Notes: generated by a model not told the origin, from the sequence alone. A DNA stretch of 64,000 nucleotides from Mycolicibacterium sp. ND9-15 (GCF_035918395.1 NZ_CP142362.1:3943501-4007500), one strand, 5' to 3'. Numbered from the stretch's first letter, positions 40,561-49,542 are shown. Numbers and translations are program-made.

Positions 40561-41868
40561 CTACGCGCCGGGCGGGATCAGTCGGGTCGGCACCGCCGGC
40601 TCGCCGCGCGACAGCTTCAGGCCGTCCCACGGCAGGCTCGTCAGGCCGGCTGTGACCCGCTGACGGGCCGCGTCGAAGTCCAGGTCGGCGACGGGCTCGC
40701 CGCTCTGTACCAGAGGAACCGTCAACGCCCGGCCGGTGAGACCGTCGGGGTCCGCGGGCGCACGGCCATAGGGATGCACGACCTCCTCGACGATCGTGCC
40801 GGTCGGCTTGACCAGCCTGCGCGCCTGCTTGCGACCACCATGCGACTGCTTTCGGCTGCTGCGCTTCTCGACCGGGAGGCCGTCGACCTCGGTGAGCTTG
40901 TAGACCATGCGCGCCGTCGGTGCGCCCGAGCCGGTGACCAGCGAAGTGCCCACACCGTAGACGTCGACGGGTTCGGAACGCAGCGCGGCGATCGAGAACT
41001 CGTCGAGGTCGCCGGAAACGACGATGTGCGTCTTGGTGGCGCCGAGGCCGTCCAGTTGGGCTCGGACTTGGCGCGCGAGCACACCGAGGTCTCCGGAATC
41101 GATTCGCACCGCACCGAGTTCCGCGCCGGCGACTTCGACGGCCGTCGCCACGCCCGCGGCGATGTCGTAGGTGTCCACCAGCAGGGTCGTGTCCACGCCG
41201 AGCGCATCGACCTGCGCCCGGAACGCCGCTCGCTCGTCGGGGCCGTCATGGGTGGTGTAAAGCAACGTGAACGCGTGCGCGCTGGTGCCCAGCGCGGGAA
41301 CCCCGTAGTCGCGCTGGGCCTGCAGGTTGGACGACCCGGCGAAGCCCGAGAGGTATGCGGCACGGGCGGCGGCCACGGCGGCCTGTTCGTGTGTGCGTCG
41401 CGAACCCATCTCGATCAGTGGCCGGCCGTCGGCCGCGGTGACCATGCGAGCGGCGGCGGACGCGATCGCGGTGTCGTGGTTGAAGATCGACAACGCGAGG
41501 GTCTCGAGCACGACGCATTCGCCGAAGGTTCCGTGCACGGAGAGCACCGGTGAGCCCGGGAAGTACAGCTCGCCCTCGGCGTATCCGTCGACATCCCCGC
41601 GGAAGTGGTAGTCGGCGAGATACGCGAGCGTCTCCCGGTCGAGGAAATCCGCGAGCATCGACAGTGTCGCATCGTCGAATTCAAAGCGCGCCAAGGCATC
41701 CACGAACCGTGCGGTGCCCGCGACCACGCCGTAGCGCCGCCCTTCCGGAAGCCGGCGTGCGAAGACCTCGAAGGTGGTGCGCCGGTGCGCGGTGCCGTCG
41801 CGCAGCCCTGCCGCGAGCATCGTCAGCTCGTACTTGTCGGTGAGCAGGGCCGGGGCTGCGGCGGTCAC
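40561..41868 (-). CDS. pncB: Nicotinate phosphoribosyltransferase
   Basis: This 435-aa enzyme makes nicotinate mononucleotide from nicotinate and PRPP in the NAD salvage route. The start VTAAAPALLTDKYELTMLAA and the segments SRRTHEQAAVAAARAAYLSGFAGSSN, LLVDTYD and AVRIDSGDL are family signatures. GTG 41868 is chosen because it has a leaderless -10 (TACGGT) six bases upstream; the longer frame to 42450 is antisense to clpS and DUF2017. Its stop is nine bases before the apparent dinG start. Confidence 0.95.
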   Translation of the reverse strand: MTAAAPALLTDKYELTMLAAGLRDGTAHRRTTFEVFARRLPEGRRYGVVAGTARFVDALARFEFDDATLSMLADFLDRETLAYLADYHFRGDVDGYAEGELYFPGSPVLSVHGTFGECVVLETLALSIFNHDTAIASAAARMVTAADGRPLIEMGSRRTHEQAAVAAARAAYLSGFAGSSNLQAQRDYGVPALGTSAHAFTLLYTTHDGPDERAAFRAQVDALGVDTTLLVDTYDIAAGVATAVEVAGAELGAVRIDSGDLGVLARQVRAQLDGLGATKTHIVVSGDLDEFSIAALRSEPVDVYGVGTSLVTGSGAPTARMVYKLTEVDGLPVEKRSSRKQSHGGRKQARRLVKPTGTIVEEVVHPYGRAPADPDGLTGRALTVPLVQSGEPVADLDFDAARQRVTAGLTSLPWDGLKLSRGEPAVPTRLIPPGA

Positions 41869-41874
41869 ACCGTC

Positions 41875-41880
41875 ACCGTA
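41875..41880 (-). promoter_or_regulatory. Leaderless promoter -10 of pncB
   Basis: On the minus strand TACGGT is followed by six bases (GACGGT) and GTG 41868. It is divergent from the clpS promoter about 30 bases away. Confidence 0.5.
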
Positions 41881-41909
41881 GTAGTTCCGAACGCCGGCTA
41901 CGCGTTGGC

Positions 41910-41915
41910 TATCCT
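41910..41915 (+). promoter_or_regulatory. Leaderless promoter -10 of clpS
   Basis: TATCCT is followed by seven bases and ATG 41923, with no Shine-Dalgarno sequence, the usual leaderless arrangement. Confidence 0.6.
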
Positions 41916-41922
41916 GAACGAC

Positions 41923-42237
41923 ATGGTTACGCCGGCGAAGGCTCGACCGGGGACTCGCGAGGAGCGCGACGTCAAGTCCGTCGCGGAAGAAGACGCGGCC
42001 GCCGACACCCCCTGGGTGACCATCGTGTGGGATGACCCGGTGAACCTGATGACCTACGTGACCTACGTCTTCCAGAAGCTGTTCGGCTACCCCGAGCCAC
42101 ACGCGACCAAGCTGATGCTCCAAGTGCACAACGAAGGCAAGGCGGTGGTCTCGGCGGGCAGCCGCGAGTCGATGGAGACCGACGTGTCCAAGCTCCACGC
42201 CGCCGGGTTGTGGGCGACCATGCAGCAGGACCGCTGA
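41923..42237 (+). CDS. clpS: ATP-dependent Clp protease adaptor ClpS
   Basis: This 104-aa adaptor delivers N-end-rule substrates to ClpC/ClpAP-type proteases. The core WVTIVWDDPVNLMTYVTYVFQKLFGY carries the conserved D-D/N-P substrate pocket, followed by the HNEGKAVVSAGSRE segment. The N-terminal 30 residues are flexible and charged. It opens a run of same-strand genes up to rdgB. Confidence 0.95.
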   Translation: MVTPAKARPGTREERDVKSVAEEDAAADTPWVTIVWDDPVNLMTYVTYVFQKLFGYPEPHATKLMLQVHNEGKAVVSAGSRESMETDVSKLHAAGLWATMQQDR

Positions 42238-42244
42238 CAGACAC

Positions 42245-42829
42245 GTGCGTAAGTGGAAGCGGGTGGAGACTGCCGACGGCGCACGCTTCCGGTCGGCCGT
42301 CGCGCCGCACGAGGCCGCGCTGCTGCGAAGCCTCGCCACCTCGCTGGTCGGCATGCTCAATGAACGCGAATCCTCCGCGCCTGCAGATGAACTCGAAGCG
42401 ATCACCGGGATGCGCACCGGTAACTCGACACCTCCGGACGACGACACCATGAAGCGGCTGCTGCCCGACTTCTACCGGCCGCAGACCGAGCATCCGGCGG
42501 GTTCCAGTGCGGCCGAAAGCCTCAACAGCGCGCTGCGGAGCCTGCATGAGCCAACCATCATCGACGCGAAACGCCAAGCGGCGCAGACACTCTTGGACAC
42601 CATGCCGATCGAGGGCGGTAAGTTCGAGCTGACCGAGTCCGACGCGCACGCCTGGGCGGCGGCGGTCAACGATATGCGGCTGGCGCTGGGCACCATGCTC
42701 GCCATCTCGCCGGACGGGCCCGACGAATTGCCGGCCGACCACCCGATGGCCGGGCACCTCGACGTCTACCAGTGGCTCACCGTGCTGCAGGAGTACCTGG
42801 TCCTGGGCCTGATCGGCAAGTCACGATGA
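42245..42829 (+). CDS. DUF2017 protein (Rv1332 type)
   Basis: This 194-aa protein (GTG 42245, VRKWKRVETADGARFRSAVAPHEAALLRSL) is a soluble, mostly helical member of DUF2017. The family lies after clpS in nearly all mycobacteria, seven bases downstream here, which suggests a link to ClpS-related proteolysis. It has no known activity and no catalytic motif can be recognised. Confidence 0.87.
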   Translation: MRKWKRVETADGARFRSAVAPHEAALLRSLATSLVGMLNERESSAPADELEAITGMRTGNSTPPDDDTMKRLLPDFYRPQTEHPAGSSAAESLNSALRSLHEPTIIDAKRQAAQTLLDTMPIEGGKFELTESDAHAWAAAVNDMRLALGTMLAISPDGPDELPADHPMAGHLDVYQWLTVLQEYLVLGLIGKSR

Positions 42830-42890
42830 TGTGGGGGTGCCGCCCGCGCGGAGCGCAGGGGGACGCTCACGCGAAGAACAGACGGTTCTC

Positions 42891-43910
42891 GTGAACTCGA
42901 TCACCGATGTTTCCGGCATTCGGGTGGGACAGCATCATCGGCTGGATCCGGATGTGACGCTGGGCTCGGGTTGGGCGAGCGGGACCACCGTCGTGTTGAC
43001 GCCGCCGGGAACCGTCGGCGCCGTCGACGGCAGGGGCGGCGCGCCCGGAACCCGCGAAACCGACCTGCTCGACCCGGCGAACTCGGTCCAGCACATCGAC
43101 GCCGTGGTGCTGACGGGTGGCAGCGCCTACGGCCTGGCCGCCGCCGACGGGGTGATGCGCTGGCTGGAGGAACGGGGTCGCGGGGTCGCGCTGGAGGGCG
43201 GCGTGGTGCCGATCGTGCCCGCGGCCGTCGTGTTCGACCTGCCGGTCGGCGGCTGGCAGTGCAGGCCGACGGCAGAGTTCGGTTACGCAGCGGCCGAGAG
43301 CGCGGGAACGGACGTGGCCGTCGGCACCGTGGGCGCCGGCACGGGAGCGCGCGCCGGGGTGCTCAAGGGTGGTGTGGGCACGGCGTCGATGCAACTCGAC
43401 TCCGGCGTCACGGTCGGTGCCCTGGTGATAGTCAACTGCGCAGGGGAGGTGGCCGACACCGCGACCGGCCTGCCCTGGCTGGCGGATCAGATCGAGGAGT
43501 TCGGACTGCTCTCGCCGCCCGCCGAACAGATCGCGGCCTACGCCGGCCGACACGTCGAGTACAGCCCGCTGAACACCACCATCGCCGTGGTCGCCACCGA
43601 CGCCGTGCTGAGCTCGGCGGGCTGCCGACGGGTCGCGATCGCCGCGCACGACGGATTAGCGCGCACCATCCGCCCGTGTCACACGCCGCTCGACGGCGAC
43701 ACGGTGTTCGCGCTGGCCACCGGAGCCGTGGAGGTCCCGCCCGATCCGACGACCCCTGCGTCGATGTCGCCGGAGGTACCGCTGATCACCGCGGTCGGCG
43801 CCGCCGCCTCGGACAGCCTGGCGCGAGCTGTGATGGTCGGTGTGCTGGCCGCCGAGTCGGTGGCCGGAATACCCGCGTACCGGGACCTGTTGCCCGGAGC
43901 GTTCGCGTAA
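42891..43910 (+). CDS. Peptidase family S58 (DmpA-like aminopeptidase), Rv1333 type
   Basis: This 339-aa member of the DmpA/OAT superfamily cuts itself into two chains before a nucleophile. The likely cleavage point is in SPLNTTIAVVATDA (Thr nucleophile instead of the Ser of DmpA). Conserved glycine-rich segments include LTGGSAYGLAAADGVMRWLEE and GAGTGARAGVLKGGVGTAS. GTG 42891 (VNSITDVSGIRVGQ) matches the M. tuberculosis homologue start; the frame continues 20 codons upstream. Confidence 0.88.
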   Translation: MNSITDVSGIRVGQHHRLDPDVTLGSGWASGTTVVLTPPGTVGAVDGRGGAPGTRETDLLDPANSVQHIDAVVLTGGSAYGLAAADGVMRWLEERGRGVALEGGVVPIVPAAVVFDLPVGGWQCRPTAEFGYAAAESAGTDVAVGTVGAGTGARAGVLKGGVGTASMQLDSGVTVGALVIVNCAGEVADTATGLPWLADQIEEFGLLSPPAEQIAAYAGRHVEYSPLNTTIAVVATDAVLSSAGCRRVAIAAHDGLARTIRPCHTPLDGDTVFALATGAVEVPPDPTTPASMSPEVPLITAVGAAASDSLARAVMVGVLAAESVAGIPAYRDLLPGAFA

Positions 43911-43990
43911 TCGCGAAACTGCGTTCCAGCAGGCGTTCACTCGATATTTCGCTGCCGGAATACAGTTTCGCGCAGAAGGAGAGGTGTGGC

Positions 43991-44404
43991 TTGCTGGTGA
44001 TCCGAGCGGATCTGGTCGACGCCATGGTCGGCCACGCCCGGACCGATCATCCCGACGAGGCCTGCGGGCTGATCGCGGGGCCTGAGGGGACGGACCGTCC
44101 CGAGCGCTTCATCAAGATGACCAACGCCGAGCGTTCGCCGACGTGGTACCGGTTCGACTCGATGGAGCACCTGCGGGTCCACCGGGAGATGTCGAAGGCC
44201 GGCGAAGTGCCCGTCGTCATCTATCACTCGCACACCGCCACCGAGGCGTATCCGAGCCGCACCGACGTCTCGATCGCACAGGAACCCGAGGCGCACTACG
44301 TTCTGATCTCGACGTGCGACCCGGATGAACACGAACTGCGGAGCTACCGCATCGTCGACGGCGTCGTCACCGAGGAACCCGTCAAGATCGTCGAGCAATA
44401 CTGA
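43991..44404 (+). CDS. mec: JAMM metalloprotease Mec for CysO-cysteine
   Basis: About 137 aa. This zinc protease releases cysteine from the C-terminus of CysO-cysteine, the last step of the CysM route. The JAMM motif is visible as HSHTATEAYPSRTD, with the upstream Glu in HPDEACGLIAG. TTG 43991 is chosen because AAGGAGAGG lies six to nine bases before it; GTG 43997 (VIRADLVDAM) is the alternative. It forms an operon with cysO and cysM. Confidence 0.92.
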   Translation: MLVIRADLVDAMVGHARTDHPDEACGLIAGPEGTDRPERFIKMTNAERSPTWYRFDSMEHLRVHREMSKAGEVPVVIYHSHTATEAYPSRTDVSIAQEPEAHYVLISTCDPDEHELRSYRIVDGVVTEEPVKIVEQY

Positions 44405-44417
44405 GAAAAGGAACGCC

Positions 44418-44699
44418 ATGTCTGTCACCGTCGAGATCCCGACCATCCTGCGCCCCCACACCGGCGGGGAGAAACGCGTCACCGCCGCCGGCGACACCCT
44501 CGCGGCGGTGATCAGCGACCTGGAGGCCAACCACTCCGGCATCTCCGATCGCCTGATGGACCAGGACAACGCCGGCAAGCTCAACCGGTTCATCAACATC
44601 TACGTCAACGACGAGGACGTTCGGTTCTCGGGCGGGCTGGACACCACGATCGCCGACGGTGACTCGGTGACGATCCTGCCCGCAGTCGCGGGTGGCTGA
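44418..44699 (+). CDS. cysO: Sulfur carrier protein CysO
   Basis: This 93-aa ubiquitin-like protein carries sulfur as a C-terminal thiocarboxylate. It ends in the required Gly-Gly (VTILPAVAGG). ATG 44418 follows GAGAAAAGGAACGCC. It donates sulfur to CysM and is regenerated by Mec, whose gene is directly upstream. Confidence 0.95.
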   Translation: MSVTVEIPTILRPHTGGEKRVTAAGDTLAAVISDLEANHSGISDRLMDQDNAGKLNRFINIYVNDEDVRFSGGLDTTIADGDSVTILPAVAGG

Positions 44700-44701
44700 T
44701 C

Positions 44702-45664
44702 TTGGCGCGTTACGAGTCGCTGCTCGAGGCGCTGGGCGACACACCGTTGGTGGGCCTGCAGCGGTTGTCGCCCCGTTGGGACGACGAGCCCCAGGTTCGG
44801 CTGTGGGCCAAGCTCGAGGACCGCAATCCCACCGGCTCCATCAAGGACCGTCCCGCGCTGCGGATGATCGAGGATGCCGAGCGGCAGGGTCAGCTACGAC
44901 CCGGGGCGACGATCCTGGAGCCGACGAGCGGCAACACCGGCATCTCGCTCGCGATGGCCGCCCTGCTCAAGGGCTACCAGCTGATCTGCGTGATGCCGGA
45001 GAACACCTCGATCGAGCGTCGTCAGCTCCTCGAGTTGTACGGCGCGCGGATCATCTACTCGCCCGCGGAAGGCGGCTCCAACACCGCGGTCGCTCAGGCC
45101 AAAGAGCTTGCGCTGCAGAACCCTTCGTGGGTGATGCTCTACCAGTACGGCAATGAGGCGAACGCACTGTCGCACTACGAGGGTACGGGCCCGGAGCTGC
45201 TCGCCGACCTGCCGGAGATCACCCACTTCGTCGCGGGCCTCGGCACGACCGGCACGTTGATGGGCACCGGGCGATACCTGCGCGAACACAAGCCGGACGT
45301 GAAGATCGTCGCCGCCGAACCGCGCTACGGCGAAGGCGTCTACGCGCTGCGCAACATCGACGAGGGCTTCGTCCCCGAGTTGTACGACCCGGACGTGCTG
45401 ACGACGCGGTACTCCGTGGGCTCCTACGACGCGGTCCGGCGCACCCGCGATCTGGTCCAGATCGAAGGGGTCTTCGCGGGCATCTCGACCGGCGCGGTGC
45501 TGCACGCCGCACTGGGCATGGCGGCCAAGGCGGTCACAGCGGGGGAGCGGGCCGACATCGCGTTCGTCGTCGCCGACGCCGGTTGGAAGTATCTGTCGAC
45601 CGGCGCGTACGCCGGTAGCCTGGATGACGCCGAAGACGCGTTGGAAGGGCAGCTATGGGCTTGA
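44702..45664 (+). CDS. cysM: CysO-dependent O-phosphoserine sulfhydrylase
   Basis: This 320-aa PLP enzyme makes CysO-cysteine from O-phosphoserine and CysO thiocarboxylate. The PLP lysine is in NPTGSIKDRPALRMIE. The phosphate-binding TSGNTGIS and the GLGTTGTLMGTGRYLRE loop are present. It starts at TTG 44702, two bases after cysO, and its end overlaps the rhomboid gene by 10 bases. Confidence 0.95.
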   Translation: MARYESLLEALGDTPLVGLQRLSPRWDDEPQVRLWAKLEDRNPTGSIKDRPALRMIEDAERQGQLRPGATILEPTSGNTGISLAMAALLKGYQLICVMPENTSIERRQLLELYGARIIYSPAEGGSNTAVAQAKELALQNPSWVMLYQYGNEANALSHYEGTGPELLADLPEITHFVAGLGTTGTLMGTGRYLREHKPDVKIVAAEPRYGEGVYALRNIDEGFVPELYDPDVLTTRYSVGSYDAVRRTRDLVQIEGVFAGISTGAVLHAALGMAAKAVTAGERADIAFVVADAGWKYLSTGAYAGSLDDAEDALEGQLWA

Positions 45665-46347
45665 GCGGCCCGGGATACCCGGGGGCACCCACGCCTGGGC
45701 CGAAGAAGCGGCCCGCGTGGGTGGTCGGCGGCCTGACCATCCTCAGCTTCGTCGTGCTGCTGTGGGTGATCGAACTGTTCGACTCGCTGTCGGACCATCG
45801 ACTCGACGACAACGGGATCCGGCCGTTGGAGACCGACGGACTGGTAGGCATCCTGTTCGCACCGCTGCTGCACTCGAACTGGGACCACCTGATCGCCAAC
45901 ACGGTTCCGGCGCTGGTGCTCGGGTTCTTGATGACGCTGGCCGGCATGTCGCGGTTCGTCTTCGCCACCGCCATCGTGTGGATCCTCGGCGGCCTCGGCA
46001 CCTGGCTGATCGGCACCGTGGGCGTGCACTGCCCGTACGCGGGCGTGCAATGCCCGGCCCCGAACCACATCGGCGCTTCGGGGCTGATCTTCGGCTGGCT
46101 GGCGTTCCTGATTGTGTTCGGCTTCTTCACCCGCAAGGCGTGGGAGATCGTCGTCGGCGTGATCGTGCTGCTCGTCTATGGCGGTGTCCTGCTCGGTGTG
46201 CTGCCCGGTACACCGGGCGTGTCGTGGCAGGGCCACCTCAGCGGGGCGGTCGCGGGCGTCATCGCCGCGTACCTACTCTCGGGGCCGGAGCGCAAGGCTC
46301 GCGAAAAGCGTAAGAGCGCGGCCTCGAACCCGTACTTGACGACGTGA
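45655..46347 (+). CDS. Rhomboid family intramembrane serine protease (Rv1337 type)
   Basis: This 230-aa membrane protein has six predicted segments. The catalytic Ser is in HIGASGLIFGWLAF (GxSG) and the partner His in WQGHLSGAVAGVIAAYL. The HSNWDHLIANT segment is the usual His-Asn region of loop 1/helix 2. The first 20 residues are Pro/Gly-rich. The substrate is unknown. It overlaps both cysM (10 bases) and murI (4 bases). Confidence 0.9.
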   Translation: MGLSGPGYPGAPTPGPKKRPAWVVGGLTILSFVVLLWVIELFDSLSDHRLDDNGIRPLETDGLVGILFAPLLHSNWDHLIANTVPALVLGFLMTLAGMSRFVFATAIVWILGGLGTWLIGTVGVHCPYAGVQCPAPNHIGASGLIFGWLAFLIVFGFFTRKAWEIVVGVIVLLVYGGVLLGVLPGTPGVSWQGHLSGAVAGVIAAYLLSGPERKAREKRKSAASNPYLTT

Positions 46348-47177
46348 ACTCCGCAGTGTCTTCGGAGGCACCCGTCGGTATCTTCGATTCGGGCGTCGGC
46401 GGACTCACGGTGGCCCGCGCGATCATCGACCAGTTGCCCGACGAGAACATCATCTACGTAGGCGACACCGCCAACGGCCCGTACGGGCCGCTGTCCATCC
46501 CGGAAGTCCGCGCCCATGCGCTGGCGATCGGCGACGATCTGGTTTCGCGCGGCGTCAAGGCGCTCGTCATCGCCTGCAACACGGCGTCGTCGGCCTGCCT
46601 GCGCGACGCCCGCGAACGCTACGCGCCGGTGCCCGTGATCGAGGTGATCCTGCCCGCGGTGCGCCGCGCGGTGTCCACCACCCGCACCGGACGGATCGGC
46701 GTCATCGGCACCGTGGCGACCATCGCGTCCGGCGCGTACCAGGACGCCTTCGCGGCCGCTCGCGATGCCGAGGTGATCGGAGTCGCCTGTCCCCGGTTCG
46801 TCGACTTCGTCGAGCGCGGGGTCACCAGCGGACGTCAGGTGCTCGGGTTGGCCGAGGGATACCTGGAACCACTACAGCGCGCAGAGGTCGACACGCTCGT
46901 GCTGGGCTGCACCCACTACCCGATGCTGTCGGGCCTGATCCAACTGGCGATGGGCGAGAACGTGACGCTCGTGTCCAGTGCCGAAGAAACCGCCAAAGAC
47001 TTGCTGAGAGTGCTCACCGAGCTCGATTTGCTGCGGCCCCACGACGGCCCTCCGGTCCAACGCGTCTTCGAGGCGACCGGCGACCCTGAGGCGTTCACCA
47101 CGCTGGCCGCGCGCTTTCTCGGGCCGACACTCGACGGAGTCCGGCCCGTTCATCGTCACGTCGGCGCGCGGAAGTGA
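46344..47177 (+). CDS. murI: Glutamate racemase
   Basis: This 277-aa enzyme makes D-glutamate for peptidoglycan. The two catalytic cysteines are Cys78 (IACNTASSAC) and Cys189 (GCTHYPML). The N-terminal VGIFDSGVGGLTVARAI is the family signature. GTG 46344 overlaps the rhomboid stop by four bases, so the genes are coupled. Confidence 0.96.
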   Translation: MNSAVSSEAPVGIFDSGVGGLTVARAIIDQLPDENIIYVGDTANGPYGPLSIPEVRAHALAIGDDLVSRGVKALVIACNTASSACLRDARERYAPVPVIEVILPAVRRAVSTTRTGRIGVIGTVATIASGAYQDAFAAARDAEVIGVACPRFVDFVERGVTSGRQVLGLAEGYLEPLQRAEVDTLVLGCTHYPMLSGLIQLAMGENVTLVSSAEETAKDLLRVLTELDLLRPHDGPPVQRVFEATGDPEAFTTLAARFLGPTLDGVRPVHRHVGARK

Positions 47178-47244
47178 TCTCCAGTAGGAAAGAACGCCCA
47201 AAGCGGTGATGTTTCGTCACATGACCACCGGACATGGCAAGCTA

Positions 47245-48021
47245 GTGAGCGTGCGAATCACCGTACTCGGTTGCTCCGGCAGTGTCGTCGGGCCTGATTC
47301 GCCGGCGTCCGGATACCTCGTCTCCGCGCCCGATACCCCGCCGTTGGTCCTCGATTTCGGCCCTGGCGTGCTGGGCGCGCTGCAGCGGCACGCCGATCCC
47401 AACGACGTCTATGTCTTGTTGTCGCACTTGCATGCCGACCACTGCCTAGATCTGCCCGGACTGTTCGTTTGGCGGCGCTACCACCCCTCGCCTGCGCAGG
47501 AGCGCGGGGTCATGTACGGCCCGGCCAACACGTGGGCCCGGCTCGGCGCGGCGTCCTCCCCCGAAGGCGGGGAGGTCGACGACTTCTCCGACGTCTTCGA
47601 GATCCGGCACTGGGTCGACAACGAGGCGGTCACCATCGGCTCACTGAGCGTGACGCCGAAGCTTGTTTGCCACCCGACCGAGTCCTACGGCATGCGCATC
47701 ACCGATCAGGACGGCGCCACGCTGGTCTACAGCGGCGACACCGGCTACTGCGACCAGCTGATCGACCTGGCCCGCGGCGCCGATGTGTTCCTCTGCGAGG
47801 CGTCGTGGACCCACACCCCGGAGCGGCCACCGCGCCTGCATCTGTCGGGCACCGAGGCGGGCCGCGCCGCGGCCCGGGCCGGGGTCGGCGAACTCCTGCT
47901 GACCCACATCCCGCCGTGGACTTCGCGCGAGGACGTCATCAGCGAGGCCAAGGCCGAGTTCAACGGTCCGGTGCACGCGGTGGTGTCCAACGAGACGTTC
48001 GACGTCGCGCGCGCGGCTTGA
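47245..48021 (+). CDS. Metallo-beta-lactamase-fold cyclic-nucleotide phosphodiesterase (Rv1339 type)
   Basis: About 258 aa. The metal-binding motif is LLSHLHADHCLDL, with the later HPTESYG, YSGDTGYCD and THIPPW. The M. tuberculosis homologue Rv1339 has been described as an atypical class II cAMP phosphodiesterase, so the role here is cAMP turnover by homology. The start is taken at GTG 47245 (VSVRITVLGCSG) from comparison with Rv1339; GTG 47251 is also possible, and the frame runs on to 47206. The membrane cyclase at 21488 could be a source of its substrate. Confidence 0.87.
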   Translation: MSVRITVLGCSGSVVGPDSPASGYLVSAPDTPPLVLDFGPGVLGALQRHADPNDVYVLLSHLHADHCLDLPGLFVWRRYHPSPAQERGVMYGPANTWARLGAASSPEGGEVDDFSDVFEIRHWVDNEAVTIGSLSVTPKLVCHPTESYGMRITDQDGATLVYSGDTGYCDQLIDLARGADVFLCEASWTHTPERPPRLHLSGTEAGRAAARAGVGELLLTHIPPWTSREDVISEAKAEFNGPVHAVVSNETFDVARAA

Positions 48022-48053
48022 TGGTCTGAGGCGTTGGGGTCATACCCAGCCGA

Positions 48054-48059
48054 TAGGGT
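48054..48059 (+). promoter_or_regulatory. Leaderless promoter -10 of rphA
   Basis: TAGGGT is followed by six bases and GTG 48066, without a ribosome binding site. Confidence 0.55.
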
Positions 48060-48065
48060 TGGCTC

Positions 48066-48848
48066 GTGTCCCGAAGAGAAGACGGCCGGCTTGACGACGA
48101 GCTGAGGCCGGTGCGCATCACCCGCGGTTTCACCACGCATCCCGCCGGTTCGGTGCTGGTGGAATTCGGCGAGACGCGCGTGATGTGCACGGCCAGCGTC
48201 ACCGAGGGGGTGCCGCGCTGGCGCAAGGGCACCGGGCAGGGTTGGCTGACGGCGGAATACGCGATGCTGCCCGCCGCCACGCACGATCGTTCCGACCGGG
48301 AGTCGGTCAAGGGCCGCGTCGGTGGCCGCACCCAGGAGATCAGCCGACTGGTCGGCCGTTCCCTGCGCGCATGCATCAGCCTCGCCGCGCTGGGCGAGAA
48401 CACGATCGCGATCGACTGCGACGTGCTGCAGGCCGACGGCGGGACGCGGACGGCCGCGATCACCGGCGCCTACGTCGCGTTGGCGGATGCGGTGACCTAT
48501 CTGTCGGCGGCGGGCAAACTTTCGGACCCGCGGCCGCTGTCGTGCGCGATCGCCGCGGTCAGCGTCGGCGTGGTCGACGGGCGCATTCGCGTGGACCTGC
48601 CCTACACCGAGGATTCGCGCGCCGAGGTCGACATGAACGTCGTCGCCACCGACACCGGAACACTGGTCGAGATCCAGGGCACCGGGGAGGGCGCGACGTT
48701 CCCGCGCTCGACGCTGGACAAGATGCTCGACGCCGCGATGGCCGCGTGCGAGCAGATCTTCGTGATCCAGCGCGAGGCGTTGGAGTTGCCCTATCCCGGA
48801 GTGCTGCCGGAGCCGAAAGAGCCGCCGAAGAAGGCGTTCGGAAGCTGA
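48066..48848 (+). CDS. rphA: Ribonuclease PH
   Basis: This 260-aa phosphorolytic exonuclease trims tRNA 3' ends. The start SRREDGRLDDELRPVRITRGF and the segments GTGQGWLTAEYAMLPAATHDR, SVKGRVGGRTQEISRLVGRSLRA and DCDVLQADGGTRTA carry the RNA- and phosphate-binding residues. The stop is shared with the region just before rdgB. Confidence 0.96.
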   Translation: MSRREDGRLDDELRPVRITRGFTTHPAGSVLVEFGETRVMCTASVTEGVPRWRKGTGQGWLTAEYAMLPAATHDRSDRESVKGRVGGRTQEISRLVGRSLRACISLAALGENTIAIDCDVLQADGGTRTAAITGAYVALADAVTYLSAAGKLSDPRPLSCAIAAVSVGVVDGRIRVDLPYTEDSRAEVDMNVVATDTGTLVEIQGTGEGATFPRSTLDKMLDAAMAACEQIFVIQREALELPYPGVLPEPKEPPKKAFGS

Positions 48849-48853
48849 CCGAG

Positions 48854-49483
48854 TTGTTGGTGGCCAGCCGCAACCCCAGGAAGCTGGCCGAGTTGCAGCG
48901 CGTGCTCGAGGCGGCGGGGGTAACGGGGCTGACGTTGCTCTCTCTCGACGACGTGCCCGCGTTCGACGAGGCGCCCGAGACCGGGGCGACATTCGAGGAG
49001 AACGCGTTGGCCAAGGCGCGCGACGCACATCGGGCGACGGGGTTGGCGACGGTCGCCGATGACTCCGGGCTGGAAGTCGCTGCTTTGAACGCGATGCCGG
49101 GGGTGCTCTCGGCGCGCTGGTCGGGCGCGGCCGGCGATGCCGCCGAAAAGGACCGAGCCAACATCTCCCTGCTGCTGGCGCAGCTTGCCGACGTACCCGA
49201 CGAGCGGCGCGGCGCGGCGTTCGTATCGGCCTGCGCGCTGGTATCTGGCGCGGGCGGCGGCCGAAAAGAAACCGTCGTGCGAGGGGTGTGGTTGGGCAGC
49301 ATCGTCCGCGAGGCGCGCGGGGACGGCGGGTTCGGCTACGACCCGGTCTTCCTGCCCGTCGGATCGTCGCGGACCGCCGCCGAACTCACTCCCGTCGAGA
49401 AGGACGCGGCGTCGCACCGAGGGCGTGCCCTGGCGGCGCTGTTGCCCGCGTTGCGCGAGCTGGCCGCTCGGGGCGCAGGCTGA
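48854..49483 (+). CDS. rdgB: XTP/dITP diphosphatase (RdgB/HAM1)
   Basis: About 209 aa. It removes non-canonical purine triphosphates. LVASRNPRKLAEL, TFEENALAKARDA, VADDSGLEVAALN and GDGGFGYDPVF are the family motifs. The start is uncertain: there is no ATG or early GTG, and TTG 48854, about nine bases after GGAAG, is the best supported. CTG 48845 would add three residues and matches the position of the M. tuberculosis GTG. It overlaps or abuts rphA, so it is in the same operon. Confidence 0.9.
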   Translation: MLVASRNPRKLAELQRVLEAAGVTGLTLLSLDDVPAFDEAPETGATFEENALAKARDAHRATGLATVADDSGLEVAALNAMPGVLSARWSGAAGDAAEKDRANISLLLAQLADVPDERRGAAFVSACALVSGAGGGRKETVVRGVWLGSIVREARGDGGFGYDPVFLPVGSSRTAAELTPVEKDAASHRGRALAALLPALRELAARGAG

Positions 49484-49530
49484 TGGTCGGCGGCTGAGCG
49501 GGACGGATCTTATATAGATCACCTAATGGG

Positions 49531-49536
49531 TACTAT
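49531..49536 (+). promoter_or_regulatory. Leaderless promoter -10 of the MFS gene
   Basis: TACTAT is followed by six bases and GTG 49543. The upstream TATATAGATCACC is unusually AT-rich for this genome. Confidence 0.55.
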
Positions 49537-49542
49537 CCCCGG

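Noticed and set aside
42831..42890. Longer N-terminus for the S58 peptidase (MGVPPARSAGG)
   Set aside because: The extra 20 residues are not homologous and begin two bases after the DUF2017 stop; GTG 42891 matches the family start.
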